Part shown: in pieces, positions 9,079 through 16,295 of the stretch
How positions within the stretch are numbered: position 1 is the stretch's first letter
How the letters are laid out: every line of letters begins with the position of its first letter
Position numbers and translations under genes: made by a program
Assembly (NCBI GenBank): GCA_031283505.1
Contig: JAITBO010000396.1
Coordinates: 1 to 21,090 of the forward strand
Length of the DNA stretch: 21,090 nucleotides
Direction: 5' to 3'
DNA from: Treponema sp.
Lineage (GTDB): Bacteria > Spirochaetota > Spirochaetia > Treponematales > Breznakiellaceae
The notes under the pieces: generated by a model
What the model was told of the DNA's origin: nothing
Database searches by the model: none
What the model saw: the letters and a program-made list of their open reading frames with translations, nothing else

Positions 9079-10365
9079 ATGAAAAAACAAATCGTATTCC
9101 TGTTTATAACGACGGCGTTACTGTTTATGCCGGTTCTGTTCCTTTCGGCCCTGGACTTGGGCAGTGGTTTCAGTTTGGGCGGCGGGGTAAAAACCGGGCT
9201 TGAAATAAAAAATTCCGACTATTCCGGCGAGCTGGAAGGCATAGGCCACGCCAAAGAATATCCCATGACCCTCTACTTTGCCTCCAGGGACAACGAAGCC
9301 TACAATGGCGAAGGCTGGTTCAACCTGAACTACAGTGGAAACGCCATGGGGATAAATTGGGGCGCCGGTCTCGGTGGCTGGGCCCACGGAGACCTTAAAA
9401 ATTACAGTGACATCTTTCACCTTGGAGATCATTACCTGTGGGCTTATTTCTTTGACGACCAGTTCCGCATCATCGGAGGTCAAGGCGGAGGGACCCCCAT
9501 AAATACCGGCGGCTGGCTCAACGCCGACTGGCTCAGTTACAACGGGCTCCGGGTTTTTTATGTTGCGCCCTTTGGACTTTCTTTAGGCATAAATTTTGTA
9601 GACCCCGGCCCGGACGGCATTAAACCGGTAGAATATCTTACTACTATAATGGCAGGTGTCAAATACGAATACCAGGGCATTTGGGGGAGCCTTATGTTTG
9701 ACAATAACCCCATCTACGATGACAGCGACGCAAATTACGACGGCGGTCTCCACGGCTATCGGCCGCTTATCGGTCAGGCCGGTAACCTTGGGATAGGCGT
9801 TGGCATGAACGATATCTACGCCGGAGCGGGCATGATCGCCCTGGATATGATCGTCGCAAATATGGGAGAGGATCATATCACCAGCTCCGTGAACCCTGAC
9901 TACAAGTATTCTCCGGTAGAAATTACCGCCGCGATTAAAACCGGGTATCCCTGGCTTGACGGCAAGCTCTACACCGAATTTAAGGCCAAATATTTGGTCA
10001 AACGGGGGGATAACGCCGATTTTACCGGACCAGCGGTATGGGGCCTTCTTGTCTTTGAACCCTATATCAGCTACGAGATACTTCCGGGTCTCAAGGCCGA
10101 ACTCTCTATAGCCCCGAATTTCTACATTAACAGCTATTATCTGGCCCTTGACGTTACCCCCAATGCCTCGGGCGTCCGATATACCGCCGGGCAGACTGCG
10201 CCTATCGCAGCCGTGGGCGAATTTGCCTCCACATACGCCTGTTCCGTCAATCCCAAGTTAAGCGTCAACTTTGGCGGCGCGACAATAGTCCTGGGCTATG
10301 AAGGGGTCTATTCCCGTGACCATGCGGAGAATACGGTATATGTAGATATGCGCTGGGCCTTCTAG
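9079..10365 (+). CDS. Outer-membrane beta-barrel protein, porin-like
   Basis: ATG 9079 follows AAGGAGA with good spacing. The N-terminus MKKQIVFLFITTALLF continues into a hydrophobic core and a likely signal peptidase I site after LSA (residue 24). There is no lipobox Cys, unlike the upstream genes. The 404-residue mature part has alternating polar and aromatic strands rich in Gly, Tyr and Trp with acidic loops, and ends ...VYVDMRWAF. A terminal aromatic residue with alternating hydrophobics is the usual signal for barrel insertion by BamA. No enzyme, TonB-box or plug domain was seen, so it is not a SusC-type transporter. As last gene of the starch-related run, a diffusion channel for maltodextrins is a reasonable guess. 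It could instead be a structural outer-membrane protein. The substrate is inferred from context only. Confidence 0.8.
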   Translation: MKKQIVFLFITTALLFMPVLFLSALDLGSGFSLGGGVKTGLEIKNSDYSGELEGIGHAKEYPMTLYFASRDNEAYNGEGWFNLNYSGNAMGINWGAGLGGWAHGDLKNYSDIFHLGDHYLWAYFFDDQFRIIGGQGGGTPINTGGWLNADWLSYNGLRVFYVAPFGLSLGINFVDPGPDGIKPVEYLTTIMAGVKYEYQGIWGSLMFDNNPIYDDSDANYDGGLHGYRPLIGQAGNLGIGVGMNDIYAGAGMIALDMIVANMGEDHITSSVNPDYKYSPVEITAAIKTGYPWLDGKLYTEFKAKYLVKRGDNADFTGPAVWGLLVFEPYISYEILPGLKAELSIAPNFYINSYYLALDVTPNASGVRYTAGQTAPIAAVGEFASTYACSVNPKLSVNFGGATIVLGYEGVYSRDHAENTVYVDMRWAF

Positions 10366-10640
10366 TTTTGGGCGCATCACCGGACCTTGGTCCGCCCTTT
10401 CGGGTCTGTGCTGCAAGGAAACGATTATACGTCATCTCTATATGGAGATGGGCGCATCAGCCCCTTCGGGTCTGACCGGGCTATCCGTTCCAATCTTTTT
10501 TGCCTGCCCTGGCAGGCAAAAAAGGATTTCCACTCTATCCCTTGCGCGGTTTCGTGTCGGGGACAGACCCTTCTTTGAGGAAAACATATATTGGCCGGAT
10601 GCCGGGAGCCCGGAACAGCGGATCAGGCAGCCATTTTTGG
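10366..10640. other. Structured non-coding stretch with two related GGGCGCATCA modules
   Basis: No credible gene is present. GGGCGCATCA occurs at 10370 and again at 10450, each followed within about 30 bases by TTCGGGTCTG. The first copy has a small hairpin (CGGACC 10381-10386 with GGTCCG 10389-10394), and its outer GGGCG can pair with CGCCC at 10393-10397. A 13-bp stem (10496-10508 with 10511-10523) has T6 in the left arm and A6 in the right. A further CCGGG/CCCGG hairpin is at 10602-10613. It could act as a terminator or processing region for the operon upstream, or be a dispersed repeat. Short in-frame readings through it look like chance. Confidence 0.55.
10496..10523. repeat. 13-bp perfect palindrome TTTTTTGCCTGCC
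   Basis: The arms 10496-10508 and 10511-10523 are exact reverse complements with CT between them; in RNA the innermost pair would open to a CCTG loop. Because the T-run is paired inside the arm, it does not have the shape of a normal one-direction terminator. Confidence 0.8.
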
Positions 10641-10696
10641 TATTATTTTGCCGGAAAAAGTTTTTTTCTCAAAAATTCAAACAAATATGTAAACAT

Positions 10697-10725
10697 TTGA
10701 TAAATGGACTTGATGAGGTTATAAA
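10697..10725 (+). promoter_or_regulatory. Possible sigma70-type promoter for the RlpA-like gene
   Basis: TTGATA at 10697-10702 and TATAAA at 10720-10725 are separated by exactly 17 bases in an AT-rich stretch. The start codon is about 155 bases further on, so the leader would be long. The local AT-richness makes chance matches likely. Confidence 0.4.
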
Positions 10726-10884
10726 ATGAGTATAAAATATTTCATATAATCCATATTGTTGTTAACATTGGAAAAATTTGGGATATGACCAAACAATGAA
10801 ATGATTATGACCGCGATGAATTGAAAATTAAAAAACCTTGGTGTTGGGCTAAAATACTTTGACAACAGGGGAGAGGGGATAATA

Positions 10885-12219
10885 TTGAAACGGGTAATTG
10901 TATCATTACTCATCGGATTGACGTTGACCGGTTTGGCGGCAGCTCAGAGCGCCGGCATGAGGAGTTTCCGTCAGATTGGCGCCGCGACTGCTGAACTGAA
11001 TACGGATCAGCTTGTGGCTTCTCATCCCAGTTTGTCTATGGGGACCCAGTTAAAGGTAACCAACACCGCAAATGGGAAGGAAGCTATCGTTACAGTAACG
11101 GGCCGTATACCCGCTTCGGGGACACGGGTTATCGATCTCTCCAGAGGCGCTTCGGCGCGGCTGGAAATGAACGCATCGGGTACTACGCCGGTGACTATTG
11201 AGGTCGTGCGTAATACGGAACTGGCGGCAGCGCCACCGCCACCGCCACCGCCACCGCCGGAGCCTGAACCGGTAAAGGAAGAACCTGTTGTCGTTGCTCG
11301 TGAAGAACCTGTCCGTGAAGCGCCCAAAGAAACCATGGAAGAAAAGCCCAGACAGGAATCCGCCTCCGCCCCTGCGCCTATCACCATATATAATACTATT
11401 ACGGTAGCCCCAAAAACTCCTGCGGAGCCCGTGCCTGTGGCCGTTCCCGTTTCTGCTGTTCCGGCTCCTGCCCAGACCATCCCGGTAATCGTTGCGCCCG
11501 TGTTTAAGGCTGTTCCGGCCCCGGTTATTGTAACTGCCCCGGTTTACAGTCAGGCGGCGGTTCCTGCCTGTCCTCCCGCCGTCCCGGTTAAGGTTCTGGT
11601 AACTCCGGTTCAACCTCAGGTTCAGGCTCCGTGTCCTCCTGCACAGGCTTCGGTAGTTTATTCCGCTTCTTCCCAGGTAGTGTATAGCCAGGCTCCGGCA
11701 TACCGTCAGGTACAGCCCCAACAAGTATATGTCCAGCCGCAGATTCAGGCGCCCGCCGGGTATACTCAGCCACAGGCTTCTTACCAGCAGCCTCCGGCTC
11801 AACCATCCCAGATGCCGGTGACCGTTTATACAACCTCGTCTTCGACAGCTCAGGCTCCGGTAACAGTCTACACGGCCACCGTTCCTGCGGCCCAGGCTTC
11901 GGCAACCATTTATACGGCTCCTTCACAGACCCCCGGCGGGGCCGTGCCTTCTGGCGTCGGCGCGGCAATTAAGCCCCGCATGCCGGATCCGGCAAGTTCC
12001 GGGGTCTACCGGGTGCAAGTGGGTTCCTACGCGGATCCCCAAAACGCCCAGGTAGTTGCCGAATCCCTGGTTCGGGCAGGCCTGAGCCCCGCCTATGAAC
12101 AGTATGGCCAGGTTTGGCGGGTGGTCATTCCCGGGATCAGCGCCCGGCAATTATCCGCCGTGTCCCAACAGCTTGGCGCGTTGGGTATAGGCGAAGTCTG
12201 GATACGCCAGGAAGGATAA
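10885..12219 (+). CDS. RlpA-like DPBB/SPOR protein, probable non-catalytic peptidoglycan binder
   Basis: A TTG start at 10885 follows the purine-rich GAGAGGGG (10871-10878). A signal peptide ends at about AAA/Q21. Residues 35-107 match the double-psi beta-barrel of RlpA: ASHPSLSMGTQLKVTN and RVIDLSRGASARLEM align with the family's AAH-LPFG-VRVTN and IDLS-AA-LGM. A Pro/Ala/Gln-rich linker with nine consecutive prolines (from 117) runs to about 370. A C-terminal SPOR domain (374-444, starting YRVQVGSYADPQNAQ) should bind denuded septal glycan. RlpA is a septal lytic transglycosylase in Pseudomonas. Here His47 is kept, but the Asp of the usual VxDRGP motif is replaced (VTGRIP, Gly73), and the usual N-terminal GxASWYG segment is missing. 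It is therefore probably a binding or structural protein of the periplasm. It appears to be a single-gene unit ending in a terminator. Confidence 0.85.
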   Translation: MKRVIVSLLIGLTLTGLAAAQSAGMRSFRQIGAATAELNTDQLVASHPSLSMGTQLKVTNTANGKEAIVTVTGRIPASGTRVIDLSRGASARLEMNASGTTPVTIEVVRNTELAAAPPPPPPPPPEPEPVKEEPVVVAREEPVREAPKETMEEKPRQESASAPAPITIYNTITVAPKTPAEPVPVAVPVSAVPAPAQTIPVIVAPVFKAVPAPVIVTAPVYSQAAVPACPPAVPVKVLVTPVQPQVQAPCPPAQASVVYSASSQVVYSQAPAYRQVQPQQVYVQPQIQAPAGYTQPQASYQQPPAQPSQMPVTVYTTSSSTAQAPVTVYTATVPAAQASATIYTAPSQTPGGAVPSGVGAAIKPRMPDPASSGVYRVQVGSYADPQNAQVVAESLVRAGLSPAYEQYGQVWRVVIPGISARQLSAVSQQLGALGIGEVWIRQEG

Positions 12220-12223
12220 TAGA

Positions 12224-12253
12224 GTTGTTCAGAAACTTCAGTTTCTGAACAAC
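12224..12253. repeat. 13-bp perfect palindrome downstream of the RlpA-like gene
   Basis: GTTGTTCAGAAAC (12224-12236) pairs perfectly with 12241-12253 around a TTCA loop. No T-tract follows directly. Its layout (TGTTC, A-rich, TTCA loop) is closely matched by the hairpin at 16082-16124. Confidence 0.8.
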
Positions 12254-12287
12254 AACTGCTTAAAACAATCTTTTTATGTTAAGTGCG

Positions 12288-12317
12288 GCGGAGCCGGTAG
12301 TTGGCTCCGCTTTTTTT
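12288..12317 (+). terminator. Intrinsic terminator of the RlpA-like gene
   Basis: GCGGAGCC (12288-12295) pairs perfectly with GGCTCCGC (12303-12310) around a 7-base loop and is followed at once by seven T residues. This is a textbook Rho-independent terminator on the plus strand. Confidence 0.92.
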
Positions 12318-12389
12318 ATCCCCGAAAGAAGCAATACGCATAAGTATACAAAAAATTGCATAAAGATACGATTTCCGCCTGTTTTTTTA

Positions 12390-12418
12390 TTGACGAGAAA
12401 AAATGAACACGGTATACT
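12390..12418 (+). promoter_or_regulatory. Sigma70-type promoter of the amino-acid ABC operon
   Basis: TTGACG (12390-12395) and TATACT (12413-12418) have a 17-base spacer. Transcription would begin near 12425, giving a leader of about 107 bases. The leader contains a 7-bp hairpin (12478-12484 with 12488-12494). No known riboswitch or operator was recognised in it. Confidence 0.7.
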
Positions 12419-12531
12419 ACTGCATATTAAAAGACGGCGGGTTGCGGCCATCCGTACTTTAACATGAATTTGGCGAACCCTGGCCGTGCCGGGGTAACTT
12501 TAGCGAAGCTTACAAGGAGATGGAGGTTAAA

Positions 12532-13347
12532 ATGGAAGGAAAGAAAATTGCCGCGGTGGTATTGGCGGCGCTGGTTTCGGTTTCGGTCGTGTTTGCCGGC
12601 GGCGGTAAACAGCAGGCCGGCGGCGGGCTGACCGGCAAAGCCGGGACGTTTTCGGTGGGCATGGAAATCGGGTATCCCCCCATGGAATATTACGGTCCCG
12701 ACGGCAAGACCCCTGTGGGCTTTGACGTGGAACTGGCTAAAGCCCTTGGGACGAAGCTGGGGCTCAAGGTTGAATTTATCGACACCGCCTGGGATGGGAT
12801 ATTCGCCGGGGTGGATAAGGGCGATTATGACTGTATCATCTCGTCCGTCACCTATACCGAAGAAAGGGCGGCCAACTACAACTTCACCAAGCCTTATGTG
12901 GCAAATTCCCAGCTTCTTGTGGTACGCAAAAATTCCGCCGTCAAACCAAGGAGCCTGGATGAAGTACCGGGACTCAGGCTCACCTATCAGGCCGAGACGA
13001 CTTCCGACACCCTGGCCACCGAGTGGATTGCGAAGACCGGAGCCAAGGTTGAGACTTTTGAATATGACAAGGTGATGAACTGTTTTGACGAACTCAACCT
13101 GAACCGCGTCGATGTTATCCTGGTAGACAGCGTGGTTGCCGCCGAATACCTTTCCCGCCCGAACAATCCCTACGAGATGAGCGCCGAGGTAAGTAACGAC
13201 GAAGTTCTGGCTATCTGCGTCAGGAAGGGGAATCAGGCTCTGACCGATACTTTGAATCAGGCTCTGGACGCCCTCTGGGAGGATGGTACTTTAAAGCGGA
13301 TTTCCCAAAGTATTTTCGGCGCCGATGTAGTTTCCAGCGTTAGATAA
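12532..13347 (+). CDS. Amino-acid ABC transporter substrate-binding protein
   Basis: A periplasmic solute-binding protein of the polar amino-acid family (SBP_bac_3; HisJ/GlnH/FliY-like). ATG 12532 is chosen because GGAGG (12522-12526) lies 5 bases upstream; the in-frame ATG at 12520 would have no spacer. The signal segment ends VFA/GGGKQQAGGG, with no lipobox Cys, so it looks like a signal peptidase I substrate rather than a typical lipoprotein. Family landmarks include FSVGMEIGYPPMEYY, VGFDVELAKALGTKLGL, AWDGIFAGVDKGDYDCI, TYTEERAANYNFTKPY and a C-terminal LWEDGTLKRISQSIFG. The length (271 residues) is normal. The permease and ATPase follow, after an internal terminator that should keep binding protein in excess. 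The substrate cannot be read reliably; cystine is possible given the facing cysK. Confidence 0.92.
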   Translation: MEGKKIAAVVLAALVSVSVVFAGGGKQQAGGGLTGKAGTFSVGMEIGYPPMEYYGPDGKTPVGFDVELAKALGTKLGLKVEFIDTAWDGIFAGVDKGDYDCIISSVTYTEERAANYNFTKPYVANSQLLVVRKNSAVKPRSLDEVPGLRLTYQAETTSDTLATEWIAKTGAKVETFEYDKVMNCFDELNLNRVDVILVDSVVAAEYLSRPNNPYEMSAEVSNDEVLAICVRKGNQALTDTLNQALDALWEDGTLKRISQSIFGADVVSSVR

Positions 13348-13354
13348 GGGGGAT

Positions 13355-13382
13355 ACGGGCCGCCGGACGCGGTCCGTTTTTT
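13355..13382 (+). terminator. Internal terminator/attenuator between binding protein and permease
   Basis: The arms 13355-13363 and 13369-13377 form a 9-bp GC-rich stem (one G-U pair) with a 5-base loop, followed by TTTTT at 13378-13382. It sits 8 bases after the binding-protein stop and just ahead of the permease ribosome site. Partial read-through would make much more binding protein than membrane components, a common pattern in ABC operons. Confidence 0.85.
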
Positions 13383-13398
13383 CTCACAGGAGGGGAGC

Positions 13399-14058
13399 AT
13401 GACTTCCATACAAAAAATCATCGCCTGGATTCCCCAGCTTTTGGACGGCGCACGGATAACCGTATCTCTAACCATCCTGGCGGTTTCTGCGGGCCTGTTT
13501 TTAAGTCTTTTTCTTGCCCTGGGCAAGATGTCCAAAAACGCCGTCGTCAATAAAATTTGCAGCGCCTACGTGTTTTTTTTCCGGGGGACCCCCCTCCTGA
13601 TGCAGCTTTACTTTATTTATTACGGCCTGCCGGAGATAAGCCGGGTGTTGACCATCAACAGCCGTTTTAGCGCGGCCTTTATCGCCTTTGGCCTTAATTC
13701 GGCGGCCTACTGCGCGGAGATCATCAGGGCGGCGATTCAGAGCATAGACAAGGGCCAGTTCGAGGCGTCCCGCGCCCTGGGTCTTTCTTACGCTCAGGCC
13801 ATGCGCCTGGTGATCGTTCCCCAGTCCATCAGGCGGCTCATCCCGCCGGTCGGCAACGAGTTCATCATGGTCCTTAAAGATGCCTCTTTGGTGTCCATCA
13901 TCGCCCTTTCGGACATTACCAAGGTTACCCGGTCCATTTCCTCATCCACCGCTTCGGCCCTGGTCTATATCCCGGCGATGATCCTGTATCTCATCATAAC
14001 CGCCATATTTTCTCTTATCTTCCACAGGCTGGAAAAAAAGTATTCGGTTTACCAATAG
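13399..14058 (+). CDS. Amino-acid ABC transporter permease
   Basis: An inner-membrane permease of the His/Glu/Gln/Arg/opine three-gene family. ATG 13399 follows AGGAGGGG with short spacing. It has 219 residues, typical of the family, with about five hydrophobic segments, beginning with [40 protein letters not shown] is the conserved region seen in this family. The EAA loop that docks to the ATPase runs from residue 122 ([20 protein letters not shown]). It may act as a homodimer, because only one permease gene is present. The ATPase gene starts 11 bp after its stop, so the two are certainly co-transcribed. Confidence 0.93.
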   Translation: MTSIQKIIAWIPQLLDGARITVSLTILAVSAGLFLSLFLALGKMSKNAVVNKICSAYVFFFRGTPLLMQLYFIYYGLPEISRVLTINSRFSAAFIAFGLNSAAYCAEIIRAAIQSIDKGQFEASRALGLSYAQAMRLVIVPQSIRRLIPPVGNEFIMVLKDASLVSIIALSDITKVTRSISSSTASALVYIPAMILYLIITAIFSLIFHRLEKKYSVYQ

Positions 14059-14069
14059 GGAGCGCATCG

Positions 14070-14828
14070 ATGTCCATGATCAAGACGGTTGACGTATGTA
14101 AATCCTTCGGTTCCCTGGAAGTGCTAAAAGATGTTTCCATTACGGTGGAACAGCGGGAAGTGATCTGCATCATCGGCCCTTCGGGGGCGGGAAAATCAAC
14201 ATTTCTGCGTTCCCTGAACCGGCTGGAGCGCATAGACAGCGGTAAAATTTATATCGAAGACAAGCTGCTTTTCGACTGCGTTAACGGGGTGAATACCGTA
14301 AAGATGCACGCCCATGAGAGGAACACCGCTCTCCTTGAGGTGGGTATGGTATTCCAGAGCTTTAATCTGTTTCCCCACAAGACGGTGATTGAAAATGTAA
14401 GTCTGGCCCCGGTTCATGTCCGCAAATTTTCCCCGGAAGAAGCCCGGGAAAAGGCAAAGGTTCTTCTGGACCGGGTCGGCCTGGCCGACAAGGTCAACGC
14501 CTATCCGTCCCAGCTTTCCGGGGGGCAACAACAGCGGGTGGCCATAGCCCGCGCCCTGGCCATGGAGCCCAAGATCATGCTCTTTGACGAGCCGACTTCG
14601 GCACTGGATCCGGAACTTGTGGGGGAGGTCCTGAGCGTCATGAAAAGCCTTGCCCAGGTGGGGATGACTATGCTGGTGGTAACCCACGAGATGGGCTTTG
14701 CCAGAGAAGCGGCGGACAAGGTGGTGTTCATGTTCGCCGGTTCGATCCTTGAGACCGCCTCTCCGGACCGTATGTTCAGTAACCCGGAAAACAGCCGCAC
14801 CCGTCAGTTCCTGCAAAGCGTGTTGTAG
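14070..14828 (+). CDS. Amino-acid ABC transporter ATP-binding protein
   Basis: The energy-coupling subunit of the upstream transporter (GlnQ/HisP-like). ATG 14070 follows AGGGAG with a 7-base spacer. Walker [10 protein letters not shown] is at 36-44, signature LSGGQQQR at 149-156, and Walker B MLFDEP has Asp173 and catalytic Glu174. A D-loop SALDP and switch His in VVTHEMGFA follow. The Q-loop is [13 protein letters not shown]. Between Walker A and the Q-loop is a segment around [16 protein letters not shown] that is somewhat longer than in GlnQ; similar insertions occur in HisP-type proteins. All catalytic residues are intact. The gene ends 47 bp from the convergent cysK stop, and no terminator is visible in that gap. 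Confidence 0.95.
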   Translation: MSMIKTVDVCKSFGSLEVLKDVSITVEQREVICIIGPSGAGKSTFLRSLNRLERIDSGKIYIEDKLLFDCVNGVNTVKMHAHERNTALLEVGMVFQSFNLFPHKTVIENVSLAPVHVRKFSPEEAREKAKVLLDRVGLADKVNAYPSQLSGGQQQRVAIARALAMEPKIMLFDEPTSALDPELVGEVLSVMKSLAQVGMTMLVVTHEMGFAREAADKVVFMFAGSILETASPDRMFSNPENSRTRQFLQSVL

Positions 14829-14875
14829 CCGGGCCTTTCAGGTGTGGTTTGTTGCTACTGTTACGGCGCGGAGGT

Positions 14876-15796
14876 TTATTCCTCCCACAGCCAGGTAGAA
14901 AGGTAGCGTTCGCCCGTGTCCGGAAGGACAGCCACAATGGTCTTGCCTTTGTTTTCAGGCCGCCGGGATACGGTAAGGGCCGCTTCCAGAACGGAGCCCG
15001 AGGATATTCCTACCAGGATGCCTTCTTCTTTGGCGAGACGCCGCGCCACTGCGCCGGCTTTTACCTCATCGGTAAGGTAGATCTCGTCTATCAAGTCTTT
15101 GTCGTATACCTGGGGAACAAAGCCCGCCCCTATGCCCTGGATTTTGTGTGGGCCGGGCTGTCCGCCCGAAAGGACCGGTGAGGCCGAGGGTTCCACGGCG
15201 ATGAGCTTGATCTCCGGTTTTTTGGCTTTAAGAAACTTGCCCGCGCCGCTGATGGTGCCGCCCGTCCCGACCCCGCCTACAAGGATGTCGATTTCGCCTT
15301 TGGTGTCTTCCCAGATTTCGGGCCCCGTGGTCTTCTCGTGAATGGCGGGATTGGCAGGGTTGTTAAACTGCTGGGGGATGAAAGAATTGGGGATGGAAGC
15401 CGCGAGTTCTTCCGCCTTGGCGATGGCGCCTTTCATGCCCTTGGCCCCTTCGGTCAGTTCCAGCTCCGCGCCCAGGGCCTTGAGCAGCTTGCGGCGCTCA
15501 ATGCTCATGGTTTCCGGCATGGTCAGGATAATGCGGTAACCCTTGACTGCCGCCACAAAAGCAAGGCCTATGCCGGTATTGCCGCTGGTGGGTTCGATGA
15601 TGACCGTCCCCTTCTTAATCTTGCCGTCTTTTTCCGCCGTTTCTATCAGGGCGAGGGCTATACGGTCCTTGACGCTGGAAAAGGGGTTGAAGCTTTCCAG
15701 CTTGGCGTACACGACGGCCACCCCGTCATTCAGCTTGTTGATTTTTACCAGCGGGGTATTCCCGATGAGATCCGTAATCCTGTCTACTTTTGCCAT
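14876..15796 (-). CDS. cysK: Cysteine synthase (O-acetylserine sulfhydrylase)
   Basis: A PLP enzyme that makes cysteine from O-acetylserine and sulfide in the cytosol. The 306-residue length fits CysK. Near-identical family motifs are present: [19 protein letters not shown] with PLP lysine Lys43, TSGNTG (70-75) binding the substrate carboxylate, and GGVGTGGT (174-181) holding the PLP phosphate. GIGAGFVP (221-228) and GISSG (262-266) with the Ser that contacts the PLP ring nitrogen are also present. ATG at 15796-15794 has a GGAGG 7 bases upstream. It has its own consensus promoter and a leader of about 30 bases, so it is a separate unit facing the ABC operon. CysK versus CysM cannot be fully separated by eye, but the motifs favour CysK. 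Confidence 0.95.
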   Translation of the reverse strand: MAKVDRITDLIGNTPLVKINKLNDGVAVVYAKLESFNPFSSVKDRIALALIETAEKDGKIKKGTVIIEPTSGNTGIGLAFVAAVKGYRIILTMPETMSIERRKLLKALGAELELTEGAKGMKGAIAKAEELAASIPNSFIPQQFNNPANPAIHEKTTGPEIWEDTKGEIDILVGGVGTGGTISGAGKFLKAKKPEIKLIAVEPSASPVLSGGQPGPHKIQGIGAGFVPQVYDKDLIDEIYLTDEVKAGAVARRLAKEEGILVGISSGSVLEAALTVSRRPENKGKTIVAVLPDTGERYLSTWLWEE

Positions 15797-15837
15797 TTTC
15801 TAACCTCCAAATGTTATATCTTAGTATTTATATAGAT

Positions 15838-15866
15838 ATTATATAAAAAATAAAAAAAAATGTCAA
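15838..15866 (-). promoter_or_regulatory. Consensus sigma70 promoter of cysK
   Basis: Read on the minus strand, TTGACA (15866-15861) and TATAAT (15843-15838) both match consensus perfectly and are 17 bases apart, with a T-rich spacer. The expected start is near 15830, about 30 bases before the cysK ATG. No operator was recognised, so strong constitutive expression is likely. Confidence 0.9.
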
Positions 15867-16045
15867 GAGGAAAAACGGGCAAAAGCATAGGAATTGGTAT
15901 CCTGTTTTGGGCGTATCTGTCCGGGATTCCATTCCTTCTGTTCCTTATATAGCGGCAGCCGAAACGCGGCGTTTCTCCCAAAAGAGGAGGTCTGCCCCAA
16001 AATACATTTACGTTAGGAGCAAACAGGCAGTTTAAGAAGAAAAAT

Positions 16046-16069
16046 CACGGAGCACGGAGTAACACGGAG
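16046..16069. repeat. Three copies of CACGGAG
   Basis: CACGGAG occurs at 16046-16052, 16053-16059 and 16063-16069, the last after a TAA spacer. This is too short and irregular for a CRISPR. It may be an iteron-like or remnant repeat. Confidence 0.75.
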
Positions 16070-16081
16070 TTTTGGGTTACA

Positions 16082-16124
16082 AATGAGGCTGTTCCAAAAC
16101 TTCAGTTTTTGGAACAGCTTCATT
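16082..16124. repeat. Long imperfect palindrome with TTCA loop
   Basis: 16082-16100 pairs with 16105-16124 over about 19 bp, with one G-U pair and one bulged T, around TTCA. The core GTTCC...AAAAC, loop TTCA, mirrors the palindrome at 12224-12253. No T-tract follows. Confidence 0.75.
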
Positions 16125-16295
16125 GGATTTACTGGAAAAACCGGGCCGGACTTTAGTTCGATTTGATCGGGTTGTCCAAGAACCTACGGCTCAAATCTTA
16201 TTTTTTTCTTTCGTAACAGGCTCCTAGCCCACATACTGCTTAAATCCCGCCGGGCGTTGAAATTATCAGACCTTTGATGGTTTTTGAGGACCTAT

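Noticed and set aside
10387..10729. Three short overlapping frames after the barrel gene
   Set aside because: They read through hairpins and palindromes in different frames, have no ribosome site, and are better explained as non-coding structure.
10859..10883. TTGACA...GATAAT directly before the RlpA-like gene
   Set aside because: The spacer is only 13 bases and the -10 would overlap the ribosome site, so it is unlikely to be a working promoter.
12276..12467. Short frames on both strands between the RlpA-like gene and the ABC operon
   Set aside because: They cover a strong terminator and the promoter; no coding signal was seen.
16046..16069. CRISPR-like repeat
   Set aside because: The units are 7 bases with no spacers of constant size; no cas gene is nearby.
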